From Candidatus Zhuqueibacterota bacterium (lineage in GTDB: Bacteria > Zhuqueibacterota > Zhuqueibacteria > Residuimicrobiales > Oceaniaggregativiventaceae): a stretch of 64,000 nucleotides of DNA. The stretch covers positions 1 to 64,000 of the forward strand of contig WJME01000036.1 in assembly GCA_014728115.1 (NCBI GenBank), in the 5' to 3' direction. Made by a program: the position numbers and the translations under genes. Of this stretch, positions 48,220 through 59,949 are shown in pieces (positions within the stretch are counted from its first letter, which is position 1; each line of letters opens with the position of its first letter). A model generated the notes under the pieces. That model searched no databases and was not told where the DNA came from. It saw nothing but the letters and a program-made list of their open reading frames with translations.

Positions 48220-49149
48220 ATGGCATATGACATTGATATAAAAGACTTGCAAAAATCGTATGGCGATATCAAAGCGGTGGATCATATTGATTTACACGTT
48301 CCGGAAGGTGAGATCATGGGTCTGATTGGGCCGGATGGCGCAGGTAAAACCACTACCATCCGTATCTTGTGCGGATTGATAAAAGCTGACCACGGTGAAT
48401 GTCGCATGGCAAATTTTGATATTCCCGGCCAGATTCGCGATATTCGCAGAATAATCGGTTATATGCCGCAGCGCTTTTCACTCTATCCGGATCTCACTGT
48501 CGGAGAGAATCTCTCATTTTTTGCTGATCTCTATCGAGTGAAAAAAGAGGAACGCAAAAAAAATACCGAACGCCTTTTGCAATTCAGCCGTCTCAAACCA
48601 TTTATCAAAAGAAGAGCCGCTGCCCTTTCCGGGGGGATGAAACAAAAGCTGGCCCTATCATGTATGTTGATTCACACTCCAAAGATTTTGCTTCTGGATG
48701 AGCCTACGTTCGGTGTGGACCCTGTTTCCCGTCAGGAATTTTGGGATATTTTGCTCGATCTTAAAAGGGAGGGGGTAACCCTTTTTGTCACCACTCCATA
48801 TATGGATGAAGCCGCGCTTTGCGATCAGGTTGCCTTTATGCATAAAGGACAACTGCTGACAGTGCGTCCGCCTCAAGAGATACCCGAGCTTTTCGAATAT
48901 CAATTGCTTAAAGTGTATTGTAACCGCCCAGTACAGGCAGCAAGAGAAATCCAGAACTTGCCAAAAGTCGAATCGGTGCAGATCTTTGGCGATCGTTTAC
49001 ATGTCAATACTCATGATCCTGAATCCGTCAAAGAGGCTGTCCATACGGCATTGCAAAACACTGAAATCGAGGTGAAAAAGATCGAGCTTGCACGAGCGAG
49101 TATCGAGGATGTATTTGTGGATTTGATGAGAGAGGACAGAGGTGAGTGA
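48220..49149 (+). CDS. ABC transporter ATP-binding protein (YbhF N-half-like)
   Basis: GPDGAGKTTTIRIL, ALSGGMKQKLAL, ILLLDEPTFGVDP; start trimmed to ATG 48220. Confidence 0.93.
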   Translation: MAYDIDIKDLQKSYGDIKAVDHIDLHVPEGEIMGLIGPDGAGKTTTIRILCGLIKADHGECRMANFDIPGQIRDIRRIIGYMPQRFSLYPDLTVGENLSFFADLYRVKKEERKKNTERLLQFSRLKPFIKRRAAALSGGMKQKLALSCMLIHTPKILLLDEPTFGVDPVSRQEFWDILLDLKREGVTLFVTTPYMDEAALCDQVAFMHKGQLLTVRPPQEIPELFEYQLLKVYCNRPVQAAREIQNLPKVESVQIFGDRLHVNTHDPESVKEAVHTALQNTEIEVKKIELARASIEDVFVDLMREDRGE

Positions 49150-49873
49150 CGTATCCGTACACGTGGTCGATCTGACCCGCAAATTTGGCGATTTTACGGC
49201 TGTAGACCGTGTGAGCTTTGATGTCTATGATGGAGAAATTTTCGGTTTTCTGGGGGCCAATGGCGCCGGCAAAACCACGACCATTCGCATGCTGTGTGGT
49301 CTACTGTTACCGACATCCGGTGAGGCATTTGTCGAAGGCTATGATGTCTATTCCCAAACCATGGAAATCAAACGAAATATCGGTTATATGTCTCAAAAAT
49401 TTTCTCTGTATAATGATCTCCTGGTTCGGGAAAATCTAGAGTTTTTTACCGGTGTGTACGGACTCCAAAGCGCCAGCCAAAAACAGGCTTTTGAACGGGC
49501 AGCTGATCAATATGGCCTGGCACCCTTTATGAATCGTATGACCCACGATTTGCCATTGGGTTGGAAACAACGCCTGGCACTGACGTGTTCGATTTTGCAC
49601 GAACCGCAAATATTATTTCTCGACGAGCCTACCTCAGGTGTCGATCCAATCTCTCGGCGTGAATTTTGGCAGACCATTTACGATCTCTCTAGCCAGGGCA
49701 CCACCGTGTTTGTCACCACCCATTTTATGGATGAGGCTGAGTACTGTAACCGTTTGTCTATCATGTACCAGGGCGGAATCATCGCTATCGGGGCACCGCA
49801 AGAGTTAAAACAAGAATATCACAAAGAAACGATTCAGGATGTATTCATTCACCTGGTCAAAGAAACAGAGTGA
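49142..49873 (+). CDS. ABC transporter ATP-binding protein (YbhF C-half-like), GTG start
   Basis: GANGAGKTTTIRML, DLPLGWKQRLAL, ILFLDEPTSGVDP. Confidence 0.93.
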   Translation: MSDVSVHVVDLTRKFGDFTAVDRVSFDVYDGEIFGFLGANGAGKTTTIRMLCGLLLPTSGEAFVEGYDVYSQTMEIKRNIGYMSQKFSLYNDLLVRENLEFFTGVYGLQSASQKQAFERAADQYGLAPFMNRMTHDLPLGWKQRLALTCSILHEPQILFLDEPTSGVDPISRREFWQTIYDLSSQGTTVFVTTHFMDEAEYCNRLSIMYQGGIIAIGAPQELKQEYHKETIQDVFIHLVKETE

Positions 49874-49879
49874 GGTGTT

Positions 49880-50986
49880 ATGTTCAAGCGTATTTCCGCT
49901 ATCATACATAAAGAAGTGATCCATATCCTCAGGGATCCACGAAGCCTGATCATTATTTTTGTGATGCCGATTTTTATGATTATCCTGTTTGGATATGCCA
50001 TCACCTTTGACGTAAAAAATGTACAAATCGGAATTCTCGACCAGGATCGTTCTGTGTTGTCCCGAGAATTGATATCGAATTTTTCTCACTCGGATTATTT
50101 TTCTATCATTGCATGGCCGGCAACCCGCGATGATATTGTCACGCTCATAAATCATCGGCGAGTCAAGGCTGTGATGGTTATTCCTCCGGATTTTGCCGAA
50201 AATATTACCCGAACCAAAAACGGCAATGTTCAGGTGATCGTGGATGGATCTAATGCCAATACAGCTATTATTGTCCGCAATTATACCTCGATGTTGATAA
50301 ATGAATTTGCTTTCTCTTTGAACGCCCAAAAGGCCCTCCCGGTGGATATATCGCCAAGGATATATTACAATCCCGAATTGGAAAGTACCGATTATATCGT
50401 CCCCGGATTGGTGGCTGTATTGATGATGATGATTTGTGCCATGTTGACCTCCATTACGATTGTCAGAGAAAAGGAAACCGGTTCCATGGAACAGATTCTT
50501 GTTTCTCCGATTCGCTCCGGAGAAATTATATTGGGAAAAGTCATTCCCTATATTTTTCTCGGGTTTTTAGTTGCTTGTGTGGTGGTAGGATTCGGACTGG
50601 TTGTTTTTGGGGTTCCGTTCAGAGGCAATGCCATATTTTTGATCCTGTTTTCATTTATCTATATCTATGCTTCATTGAGTCTGGGTGTTTTCATATCGAC
50701 CCAGGCCAGCACGCAGCAGGTAGCTCTCATGCTTTCTCTGGTGGGAACTTTGCTGCCCTCTGTTCTGCTGTCAGGATTTGTTTTTCCGGTTTTTGCCATG
50801 CCGTCCTTCCTTCAGGTTTTGTCTCATCTTGTGCCTGCCCGATATTATTTGACCATTATCAGAGGAATGATGCTCAAGGGAGTTGGACCTTCATTACTAT
50901 GGCAACCGGCTTTATTGCTGTTCATCTTTGGTACCTTGTTGATTATGATCAGTATGAAACGTTTTCAATCCAAACTAGAGGCGTGA
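49880..50986 (+). CDS. ABC-2 type permease (YbhS/YbhR-like)
   Basis: HKEVIHILRDPRSLIIIFVMPIFMIILFGYAITFDVKNV; VREKETGSMEQILVSPI. Confidence 0.93.
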   Translation: MFKRISAIIHKEVIHILRDPRSLIIIFVMPIFMIILFGYAITFDVKNVQIGILDQDRSVLSRELISNFSHSDYFSIIAWPATRDDIVTLINHRRVKAVMVIPPDFAENITRTKNGNVQVIVDGSNANTAIIVRNYTSMLINEFAFSLNAQKALPVDISPRIYYNPELESTDYIVPGLVAVLMMMICAMLTSITIVREKETGSMEQILVSPIRSGEIILGKVIPYIFLGFLVACVVVGFGLVVFGVPFRGNAIFLILFSFIYIYASLSLGVFISTQASTQQVALMLSLVGTLLPSVLLSGFVFPVFAMPSFLQVLSHLVPARYYLTIIRGMMLKGVGPSLLWQPALLLFIFGTLLIMISMKRFQSKLEA

Positions 50987-50990
50987 TTCG

Positions 50991-52121
50991 ATGCATGCAA
51001 TCAAACAAATCATGATCAAAGAATTCCGGCAAATCAGACGGGATCGGGCGATGCTGGCCATCATCTTTGTGATGCCGGTCGTGCAACTCGTCATTCTGGG
51101 ATATGTGATATCTTCTGAAGTCAAGCACATCGATACGATGATCATCGATCAGGACAATAGTGCGATGAGCAGGGCTATTCGCCAGAATGTGGATCAATCG
51201 GTCTATTTCGACCTCGTGCAGGTTAGCGACCGCTATCGGGATGGTGCTCCTGCTATTGACCGCGGAGAGGTGAAAATCGCGTTGGTGCTACCCCATGACA
51301 TGGCCCAAAAAATATCTCAGGGAGATAAAGTTCGAATACAGATCCTGGTCGATGGCCAGGATTCCAATACCTCGACAATCGGACTGGGTTATTTGAACGG
51401 TCTGCTTGTTGACACTTTTAAAACGATTTCTCCTGCCGGTGTCCATCCCAATGCACTACCCCTGGAGCTGATGCCGGTGCGAATAGACACAGAGATGCGA
51501 AATTGGTACAATCCGAACCTCGATTACAGCGATTACATGATACCCGGCATTGCTGCCTTTTTACTGACGATTGTCACGTCCCTGTTAAGTGCGATGGGGC
51601 TAGTGAGAGAACGTGAAATAGGCACCCTGGAACAGTTGTCGGTGACTCCAATTCGCAAACACCAATTGCTCATCGGTAAAATCATTCCCTTTGCCATCCT
51701 GGGCTTTATCGAACTCGCGGTAGCTCTTACCTTCGCAAAGCTCTGGTATGACATTCCCATGCGGGGAAATCTGGGTATATTGGCTATTTTTTCTATGGTT
51801 TATCTCATCACAACACTGGGTATCGGTCTCCTGGTTTCGGCGTCAGCGAAAACTCAACAGCAAGCGCTATTTATGACATGGTTTTTTATGGTTTATGCCT
51901 TGTTGATGTCGGGTTTTATTTTTCCGATCGAAAACATGCCTCGTTTTGCGCAATGGATCAGCTATCTCAATCCTTTGCGCTATTTTATGGTCGTGATTCG
52001 GGAAATATTTATCAAAGATGCTACTGTCGTGCATCTTTATCAGCAGGGCATTATTTTATTGATTTTTGGAGCGGTTATCTTTACTTTTGCCACGATGAAA
52101 TTTCAACAACGAATGTCCTGA
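50991..52121 (+). CDS. ABC-2 type permease (YbhR/YbhS-like)
   Basis: IKEFRQIRRDRAMLAIIFVMPVVQLVILGYVIS; VREREIGTLEQLSVTPI. Confidence 0.93.
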   Translation: MHAIKQIMIKEFRQIRRDRAMLAIIFVMPVVQLVILGYVISSEVKHIDTMIIDQDNSAMSRAIRQNVDQSVYFDLVQVSDRYRDGAPAIDRGEVKIALVLPHDMAQKISQGDKVRIQILVDGQDSNTSTIGLGYLNGLLVDTFKTISPAGVHPNALPLELMPVRIDTEMRNWYNPNLDYSDYMIPGIAAFLLTIVTSLLSAMGLVREREIGTLEQLSVTPIRKHQLLIGKIIPFAILGFIELAVALTFAKLWYDIPMRGNLGILAIFSMVYLITTLGIGLLVSASAKTQQQALFMTWFFMVYALLMSGFIFPIENMPRFAQWISYLNPLRYFMVVIREIFIKDATVVHLYQQGIILLIFGAVIFTFATMKFQQRMS

Positions 52122-52122
52122 T

Positions 52123-52944
52123 ATGCCTGAATTGCCAGAAGTCGAAACCATACGACAGACGCTGGAACCTGTTTTGCATGGTCATCGGTTACTATCGAGT
52201 CACATCTATGAATGCCGGTTGCGCTGGACTCTGCCTGATCACCTGTTCGAATCCTTGCATGGTGCCCTGTTATTAAAGATCACCCGGCGGGGAAAGTATC
52301 TCCTCTGGCATTTTGATGTGGGAAGGGTCATGCTGGTGCATCTGGGAATGAGCGGTCGGCTGGGGATGGCCACACCAAGGGAACCTCTTGCACCCCATAC
52401 GCATGTTACCTGGGAATTCAGTGACTCACCATTGATTTACTATCGCGATCCGCGGCGGTTCGGAATGATCGATGTGGTTAACAAGGAGCGCTTGAACGAA
52501 CATCCCCGCCTGCAGCTTCTCGGTGTCGAACCGCTGTCACTGCAATTCACTCCAAAAACACTTTGCCAGGTCTCTGGTCACAGAAATATCAAGACCGTAC
52601 TCATGGATCACAAAGTTGTGGCTGGCCTCGGCAATATCTATGTCAATGAAGCGCTGTTTATGGCGGGAATACATCCACAACGGCAACAATGCCATTTAAC
52701 AAAAGCAGAATGTACGCTTTTGGTGGAATCCATAAAAAGTGTCCTCACACGCGCCATTGAACAGGGAGGCACGACACTGCGGGATTATCGCGATGCCAGA
52801 GGAGAACCGGGATTTTTCAGTCTCTCTCTACAGGTTTATGGCCGCGAAAACGAGCCCTGCTTAAAATGTCAAACCCCTATCCGGCGTTCGGTGCAATCCG
52901 GTCGCAGCACCTATTTTTGTCCGCAATGTCAAAATTTGCATTGA
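52123..52944 (+). CDS. mutM: Formamidopyrimidine-DNA glycosylase
   Basis: MPELPEVETIRQTL; VAGLGNIYVNEALF; C-terminal zinc finger CLKC...CPQC. Confidence 0.95.
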   Translation: MPELPEVETIRQTLEPVLHGHRLLSSHIYECRLRWTLPDHLFESLHGALLLKITRRGKYLLWHFDVGRVMLVHLGMSGRLGMATPREPLAPHTHVTWEFSDSPLIYYRDPRRFGMIDVVNKERLNEHPRLQLLGVEPLSLQFTPKTLCQVSGHRNIKTVLMDHKVVAGLGNIYVNEALFMAGIHPQRQQCHLTKAECTLLVESIKSVLTRAIEQGGTTLRDYRDARGEPGFFSLSLQVYGRENEPCLKCQTPIRRSVQSGRSTYFCPQCQNLH

Positions 52945-53014
52945 CAAATTTTGAAATCTTATTAGTTTATATTTGCATACTGATCAACCAAGAGTTTCAA
53001 ACTAGGAGTATTCA

Positions 53015-53968
53015 ATGAGAACAGTTTTGATGGGATTCCTGGGCATGCTGAGTTTTGTTATGACCGCCACTGCGCAAAACACCGCCGAAATGTTGGGGTA
53101 TGATGCGGATGCCCGTGTGTTGATTATCAATGCCGATGATTTTGGCATGTGTCATTCCGAGAACAAGGCGACCATGGATCTCTTGCTTGCCAAGGGCATT
53201 TCATCTGCCACGGTCATGGTACCCTGCCCCTGGTTCGAGGAAGCAGCGCAGTTTTGCCGCGACTTTCCGGATATGGGAGTAGGAATACACCTGACCTTAA
53301 ACAATGAATGGAAACGTTTCAAATGGGGAAGCACAGCCTCTTCAAATCTCGTTCCTTCGCTGTTGAATGAGCAGGGTTATTTTTATCCCGACGTCAGATC
53401 AGTGGAACAAAATGCCGTAAAAGAAGAGGTGATAATCGAGTTGCGAGCGCAAATCGAAAAAGCATTACAGAGTGGTATAGATCCTACACATCTGGATAAT
53501 CATATGGGCTCGGTTTATGGTCTGGTTTCCGGGATTTCATTCCTGGATGTGATCTTTGAGTTATGTCTGGAATATCAATTGCCTTTTCGGCTGCCCCGTC
53601 AAATGTCTGAGAGAGTGATCAACGAGGTGGGCATGGAGCGAGCAAGAACGTATAGAGCGATGATCGAAAGTTGGATAGCGAGGGGGATCATGCTCCCTGA
53701 TCATTTGATCACCGTAAAGCATGGCAAGACCTATGAGGAAACGCTATTGCGGTATAAAGAATTGTTACAAAATTTAAAGCCCGGGGTTACAGAATTGTAT
53801 ATTCATGCTGCGGTCGAGAGTCCGGAGATCAAGGCGATCAGCAATGCCTGGCAGCGACGTGTTTTTGATTTGCAAACATTTTTGTCACCGGAAATGTCGA
53901 GGTGGATCAAGGATCAGGATATCCAGGTGATCAGTTGGAAACCTTTACGTGAAGCCATGCGAAGATAA
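53015..53968 (+). CDS. YdjC/ChbG-like carbohydrate deacetylase, secreted
   Basis: Signal peptide; LIINADDFGMCHSENKATMDLL; VGIHLTLNNEW; THLDNHMG. Confidence 0.88.
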   Translation: MRTVLMGFLGMLSFVMTATAQNTAEMLGYDADARVLIINADDFGMCHSENKATMDLLLAKGISSATVMVPCPWFEEAAQFCRDFPDMGVGIHLTLNNEWKRFKWGSTASSNLVPSLLNEQGYFYPDVRSVEQNAVKEEVIIELRAQIEKALQSGIDPTHLDNHMGSVYGLVSGISFLDVIFELCLEYQLPFRLPRQMSERVINEVGMERARTYRAMIESWIARGIMLPDHLITVKHGKTYEETLLRYKELLQNLKPGVTELYIHAAVESPEIKAISNAWQRRVFDLQTFLSPEMSRWIKDQDIQVISWKPLREAMRR

Positions 53969-54000
53969 AAAAAAGGCTCGTTCCCATGGGAACGAGCCTT
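53966..54000 (-). terminator. Intrinsic terminator of groL
   Basis: Perfect palindrome AAGGCTCGTTCCCATGGGAACGAGCCTT followed on the minus strand by a T-run. Confidence 0.9.
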
Positions 54001-54019
54001 GATATAACGATTGATACTA

Positions 54020-55672
<1,653 letters not shown>

Positions 55673-55692
55673 TCAGAAAAAGTACGAGTTCA

Positions 55693-55977
55693 TTAAATAA
55701 CAGCGAGAACATCGCTTTCTCGCATGATCAAATAATCTTCACCATCGACCGTCACTTCAGTTCCGGAATACTTGCCGTAAAGAACGACATCGCCTTCTTT
55801 GAGTTGCATAGAGATGGTGTTTCCGCTATCGGAAACTTTGCCGGGGCCAACGGCAACCACTTTACCTTTCTGTGGTTTTTCTTTTGCCGTATCCGGGATG
55901 ATAATCGAGCCTTGAGTCTTTTCTTCGGCTTCGTAAGGCTGGACGACAATTCGGTCAGCCAACGGTTTGATGTTCAT
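55693..55977 (-). CDS. groS: Co-chaperonin GroES
   Basis: [46 protein letters not shown]. Confidence 0.98.
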   Translation of the reverse strand: MNIKPLADRIVVQPYEAEEKTQGSIIIPDTAKEKPQKGKVVAVGPGKVSDSGNTISMQLKEGDVVLYGKYSGTEVTVDGEDYLIMRESDVLAVI

Positions 55978-56025
55978 GCGAAAACCTCCAAAAGTATTTT
56001 AAATGGTTGATTTTTATATTTCCTG

Positions 56026-56052
56026 TTGGCACTCTATCTTGGTGAGTGCCAA
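56026..56052. promoter_or_regulatory. CIRCE element (HrcA operator)
   Basis: TTGGCACTC-N9-GAGTGCCAA upstream of groES; consensus TTAGCACTC-N9-GAGTGCTAA. Confidence 0.92.
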
Positions 56053-56330
56053 CTATGCCCTAAATTATAAAAATTATCAAAAAAGTCAAGACTTTTTTTA
56101 ATGTCTTTGTTTATAATAGAAACAATCGTTTGCCCTTTGACCTGTGTGAAAGTTGTACTAAATATTTGAAAATTATGCTTTAAAAAAAGTACATTTATGC
56201 TTTTCCACTTGACATTCAGATTTGGATTAGATATATTTTTAATAGACTATAAATAGCCGATTTTGCAGCAACCAGTCAGCGAGCTGCGACACAACTGGGT
56301 TCGTAACGCTTTGATGGAAGGGGAGCCTCT

Positions 56331-56561
56331 ATGAAAGAATTCGTTGAATACATTGTTAAACACCTGGTTGATAATCCGGACGACGTCAAGGTTTCTGAAG
56401 TGTTTGGCGAAACCACGGTCGTGTATGAACTTAAGGTCGCTCAACCCGATATGGGTAAAGTCATCGGGAAAAACGGTCGAACCGCACATGCCATTCGTGT
56501 TCTCTTGAGCGCTGTGGCTCGTAAGGCCGGCAAACATGCGACTCTGGAAATTCTCGAATAG
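56331..56561 (+). CDS. khpA: KH domain RNA-binding protein (KhpA/YlqC)
   Basis: [27 protein letters not shown]. Confidence 0.92.
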   Translation: MKEFVEYIVKHLVDNPDDVKVSEVFGETTVVYELKVAQPDMGKVIGKNGRTAHAIRVLLSAVARKAGKHATLEILE

Positions 56562-56625
56562 GAGTCAATCAGGGGGACGGTCTGGGCAACTTTTTGGTTA
56601 AACGGCTATTTAATCAGAGAGGAGA

Positions 56626-56648
56626 GGGGAGCGCTTTATGCACTCCCC
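56626..56648. terminator. Possible hairpin between convergent khpA and rlmH
   Basis: GGGGAGCGCTTTATGCACTCCCC. Confidence 0.4.
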
Positions 56649-56666
56649 CAGCTATTCATCGTAACA

Positions 56667-57134
56667 TCATTTATGATATTGCTCGTTCTGTAATATCGTA
56701 AATCCTCTGTATAACTGCTCCAAAAGGATAACCGTGGCCATGTCATGGGGAAAAGTCATAGCAGACAAGCTGAGACGTGTTTGTGCCGCTTGCAGGATAC
56801 GTTTATCCAGACCAAAAGGCCCACCAACAATAAAACTTACTCTTGGAGACGATACCAAATCAAGATCCCCAAGAAATCTCGCCACACGTTCAGAACTCCA
56901 TGGTTCCCCGCCCTTGTCCAGGGCAACGACCATTTCTTGCGATTCGAGCCGCTGCAATAAAGATGCTGCTTCGCGAGCTTTGACCTGCTCTGCTGTTTGA
57001 TTGCTTAGCTTTACCTCTTTGACCGATTCCAGCGAAAATGGGGTATACCGCTTGATTCGCTTTTCATAATCAAGCGTCAACTCTCGCCAGGGACCCCGAC
57101 CTTGTTTGCCTACCATGAGTATTCTGATATGCAT
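56667..57134 (-). CDS. rlmH: 23S rRNA (pseudouridine(1915)-N(3))-methyltransferase
   Basis: SFIVGGPFGLDKRIL; TFPHDMATVILLEQLYRGFTILQNEQYHK. Confidence 0.94.
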   Translation of the reverse strand: MHIRILMVGKQGRGPWRELTLDYEKRIKRYTPFSLESVKEVKLSNQTAEQVKAREAASLLQRLESQEMVVALDKGGEPWSSERVARFLGDLDLVSSPRVSFIVGGPFGLDKRILQAAQTRLSLSAMTFPHDMATVILLEQLYRGFTILQNEQYHK

Positions 57135-57168
57135 GACAACCTCCTCGCATGGATTGACGCAATGGCGG

Positions 57169-58599
57169 TCAGACTCTGGCTCTTGTCATCATTGTATAAA
57201 TGACCGCATACAGCAAAAAGACAACGCCAATAATCGCAAGATGAATTCCATATTCTGCATAGATATCATTTTCCATAAACGCATGCCGGGACAATAATAA
57301 AAATCTTGTACCAAAATAAAGCACACTCGCTGAAGCGATTATCGCAGCAATATGCAAAAACCGCTTTTCGCGAATATGCATAAATAACCAACCCAGAATG
57401 GGCAACCATATCAACCACGCTAAAGTTTGCAAAAGCGATAAATGACGAAAATAATAAAAGAGATTGATGAAAGGGCTGGCCCAAAGTAAAGAGGATGAAT
57501 AAACGGGCCGGTCAACATAGATCAATGGCCGAATGCGTTCCTGCTCCCTGCGGCGCAAAATATCCATGATCGAGGCTCTCTTTTCAGGGACTGACAAATC
57601 GTCCCACCCTGCGATTTCAAAGGCTACATACGCATACGCAGAGGGCCCATACCCATGATAATCACACGATGCCAATAAAAGCAATTCGTGCGCCGTGGCA
57701 TGATCGATGATCGTCTGGCGATCTATGCTGTCGACGCTGAGCCCTTCGGCCTGGTTGGCGATTTCAAAGCCATCGGCACCATCTCGTATATATTTGATTA
57801 ACGGATGTCTCTTGTGACTGAACCAGTGCGCCACAATGGCGATGCCGTTTTGAACATGCGCCGAATCTATGGCAACCGAATCAGGCATGTCTTTGGTATT
57901 GAACGCCCGGGTCAATCCCAATAAGAGAATATGATTGCTACCGGAATATTCTTGTCCGGCCAGCACCACTGGATGGCCTGAAATCTCGTTTTGGGTCTGT
58001 TTTTCAACCCATTGCAAGGTAGAGGTATGATGATTGTGCTCAGTGAGAAAATACGCATCGAATCCGTTGCGTTCATGCCAGGCATGCAATCCTTTGTGGC
58101 TCACTAATCCGTCGTGACTGTAATCGGTATGAGAATGAATATTGACCAGAGCCTGGTCATCAGAGAGATTGGTAACAGAATTGGCCGGCAGATGACCAAA
58201 TAACATGATCAATAAAATTCCGGACCAGACCGCCAAATGCAGGGCAATTCTGCCCCCCCAGCGCCCCAGAGATCGTGATATGAGTGATGTGCCTCTGGAT
58301 CTGAGAATGATCACAAGATCGATCACAAAAATCCACAGGATCAACATCAAGAACTCTTGTAAAGGACGAATTCCTCGAACAAGAAAAAGTAAAAAACCTA
58401 TCAAGGGCTCAAATACAATGCGCACCGGATGAATAATGATTTCAACCGATGTGTCGATCTCGCCTGTGAGGATGTCTTGCATGTGCGGGGGGGCATGCAT
58501 TCCCCAAGAAAGCAACACGATCAGTATGGCCGCCGCAATGAGGATCATACTGTATTTCTGATTAAAATGCATTTCTACAATCCTGTCTGTTCCGTTCAT
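57169..58599 (-). CDS. Membrane protein with PHP-type phosphoesterase domain
   Basis: NIHSHTDYSHDGLVSHKGLHAWHERNGFDAYFLTEHNHH; CDYHGYGP; N- and C-terminal TM helices. Confidence 0.82.
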   Translation of the reverse strand: MNGTDRIVEMHFNQKYSMILIAAAILIVLLSWGMHAPPHMQDILTGEIDTSVEIIIHPVRIVFEPLIGFLLFLVRGIRPLQEFLMLILWIFVIDLVIILRSRGTSLISRSLGRWGGRIALHLAVWSGILLIMLFGHLPANSVTNLSDDQALVNIHSHTDYSHDGLVSHKGLHAWHERNGFDAYFLTEHNHHTSTLQWVEKQTQNEISGHPVVLAGQEYSGSNHILLLGLTRAFNTKDMPDSVAIDSAHVQNGIAIVAHWFSHKRHPLIKYIRDGADGFEIANQAEGLSVDSIDRQTIIDHATAHELLLLASCDYHGYGPSAYAYVAFEIAGWDDLSVPEKRASIMDILRRREQERIRPLIYVDRPVYSSSLLWASPFINLFYYFRHLSLLQTLAWLIWLPILGWLFMHIREKRFLHIAAIIASASVLYFGTRFLLLSRHAFMENDIYAEYGIHLAIIGVVFLLYAVIYTMMTRARV

Positions 58600-58941
58600 T
58601 CTTGTATGATAATATAACGTTTTTTTGCAATGTTTGCCAAAATATTAATATCTTAAACCCGACAGGCTCGAGCAAGTTTCCCGGGTTGTTTTAAAAACTC
58701 GGCAAAAATAATCCTTTGAAAAAATCCTTTGATTGACCATATTAGGTTTCATTCCGGCTGTCCGTTCTTTGGGGTTGAATGACTGGGTCTTGAGCTTCAT
58801 GATCCACAAAACTCAACAAGACCACGAAGAAAATACTTTTATTGATTGCTTAGAGTTTGGTCTAGTGTCCATCATGCCTTGCTGGATAATTAAGGTATAC
58901 CGTTTATGCACTTCAATTTGCGTTAAATCGAGGGGTCGATC

Positions 58942-59619
58942 ATGCATGTCCTGGTCGTGGAAGACGAAAAAAAGGTTGCGGCATTTATCGAAAAAGGGCT
59001 GCGGGAAGAGGGCATCACAGTAACCCTTGCTTACGACGGACTGCAAGCCCGGCCATTATGGCAGAGAATGACGTTTGATGTGGTGATTCTGGATATCATG
59101 ATGCCCCGCATGGATGGCCTCTCTTTATTGAAACAGATGCGTGCCGAGAAAAGCCATACCCCTGTCCTGATGCTCACGGCCCGTGACGCGATTTCCGATC
59201 GCGTCACAGGTCTGCAAAGCGGTGCCGACGATTATCTCATCAAACCTTTTGCTTTTGATGAACTGGTTGCGCGTATCCATGCTCTGGCCCGTCGGGGTGG
59301 CCGGCCTTTGGAAGAGGTGTTGCAGGTGGCAGATTTAAAGATGGATCTGCAGCGGCATCGTGTTTCCCGGCAATCCATTCTTATCGATCTTACACCGCTA
59401 GAGTTCCGCCTGCTCGAGTTTCTCATGCGCAACCAGGGACGAGTACTTTCGCGCACCAGTATCGAGGATCATATCTGGAATCTCAATATCGACCGCGGCA
59501 GCAATGTTGTGGATGTCTATATCAACTATTTGCGTAAAAAAGTGGATGCGCCGTTCGATGACCCGCTGATCCATACGGTCAGGGGGGTGGGTTATACGAT
59601 CAAAAAAACTGGGGAATGA
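58942..59619 (+). CDS. OmpR/PhoB family response regulator
   Basis: VLVVEDEKKVAAFIEKGL; VILDIMMPRMDGL; wHTH C-term IHTVRGVGYTIK. Confidence 0.95.
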   Translation: MHVLVVEDEKKVAAFIEKGLREEGITVTLAYDGLQARPLWQRMTFDVVILDIMMPRMDGLSLLKQMRAEKSHTPVLMLTARDAISDRVTGLQSGADDYLIKPFAFDELVARIHALARRGGRPLEEVLQVADLKMDLQRHRVSRQSILIDLTPLEFRLLEFLMRNQGRVLSRTSIEDHIWNLNIDRGSNVVDVYINYLRKKVDAPFDDPLIHTVRGVGYTIKKTGE

Positions 59620-59828
59620 TTTCGATGGAATTGAGAATTTTGAATGAATAATGATGCGATTAAATTTTAGTTTCTTTTTGTTCTGCGTTAGTGATGGTGT
59701 CTTTACAGTTACCTATTAGATCATCCTTGATTAATCCACTATGATCTCTCTATGATTACACCCCTCTTTCCATGTTTCGGTCCTTTGCTTGGCTCTTCTG
59801 TGGGTGTGTGCTTTTTATCCACATTTTA

Positions 59829-59861
59829 ACAGGTGAAATCACCGTGAAATCACTTACCTGT
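59829..59861. promoter_or_regulatory. Direct repeat TGAAATCAC x2 (11-bp period) nested in ACAGGT...ACCTGT inverted repeat
   Basis: ACAGGTGAAATCACCGTGAAATCACTTACCTGT; candidate regulator site between RR and GH97 genes. Confidence 0.5.
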
Positions 59862-59949
59862 ACTCTCAATTAATCCTATCTTGCAGTTGTCGATTAATTT
59901 TTACCTTTTTCAAATCTTTTGCCAGAGTATCATGATTTGAGTAAAGTAG

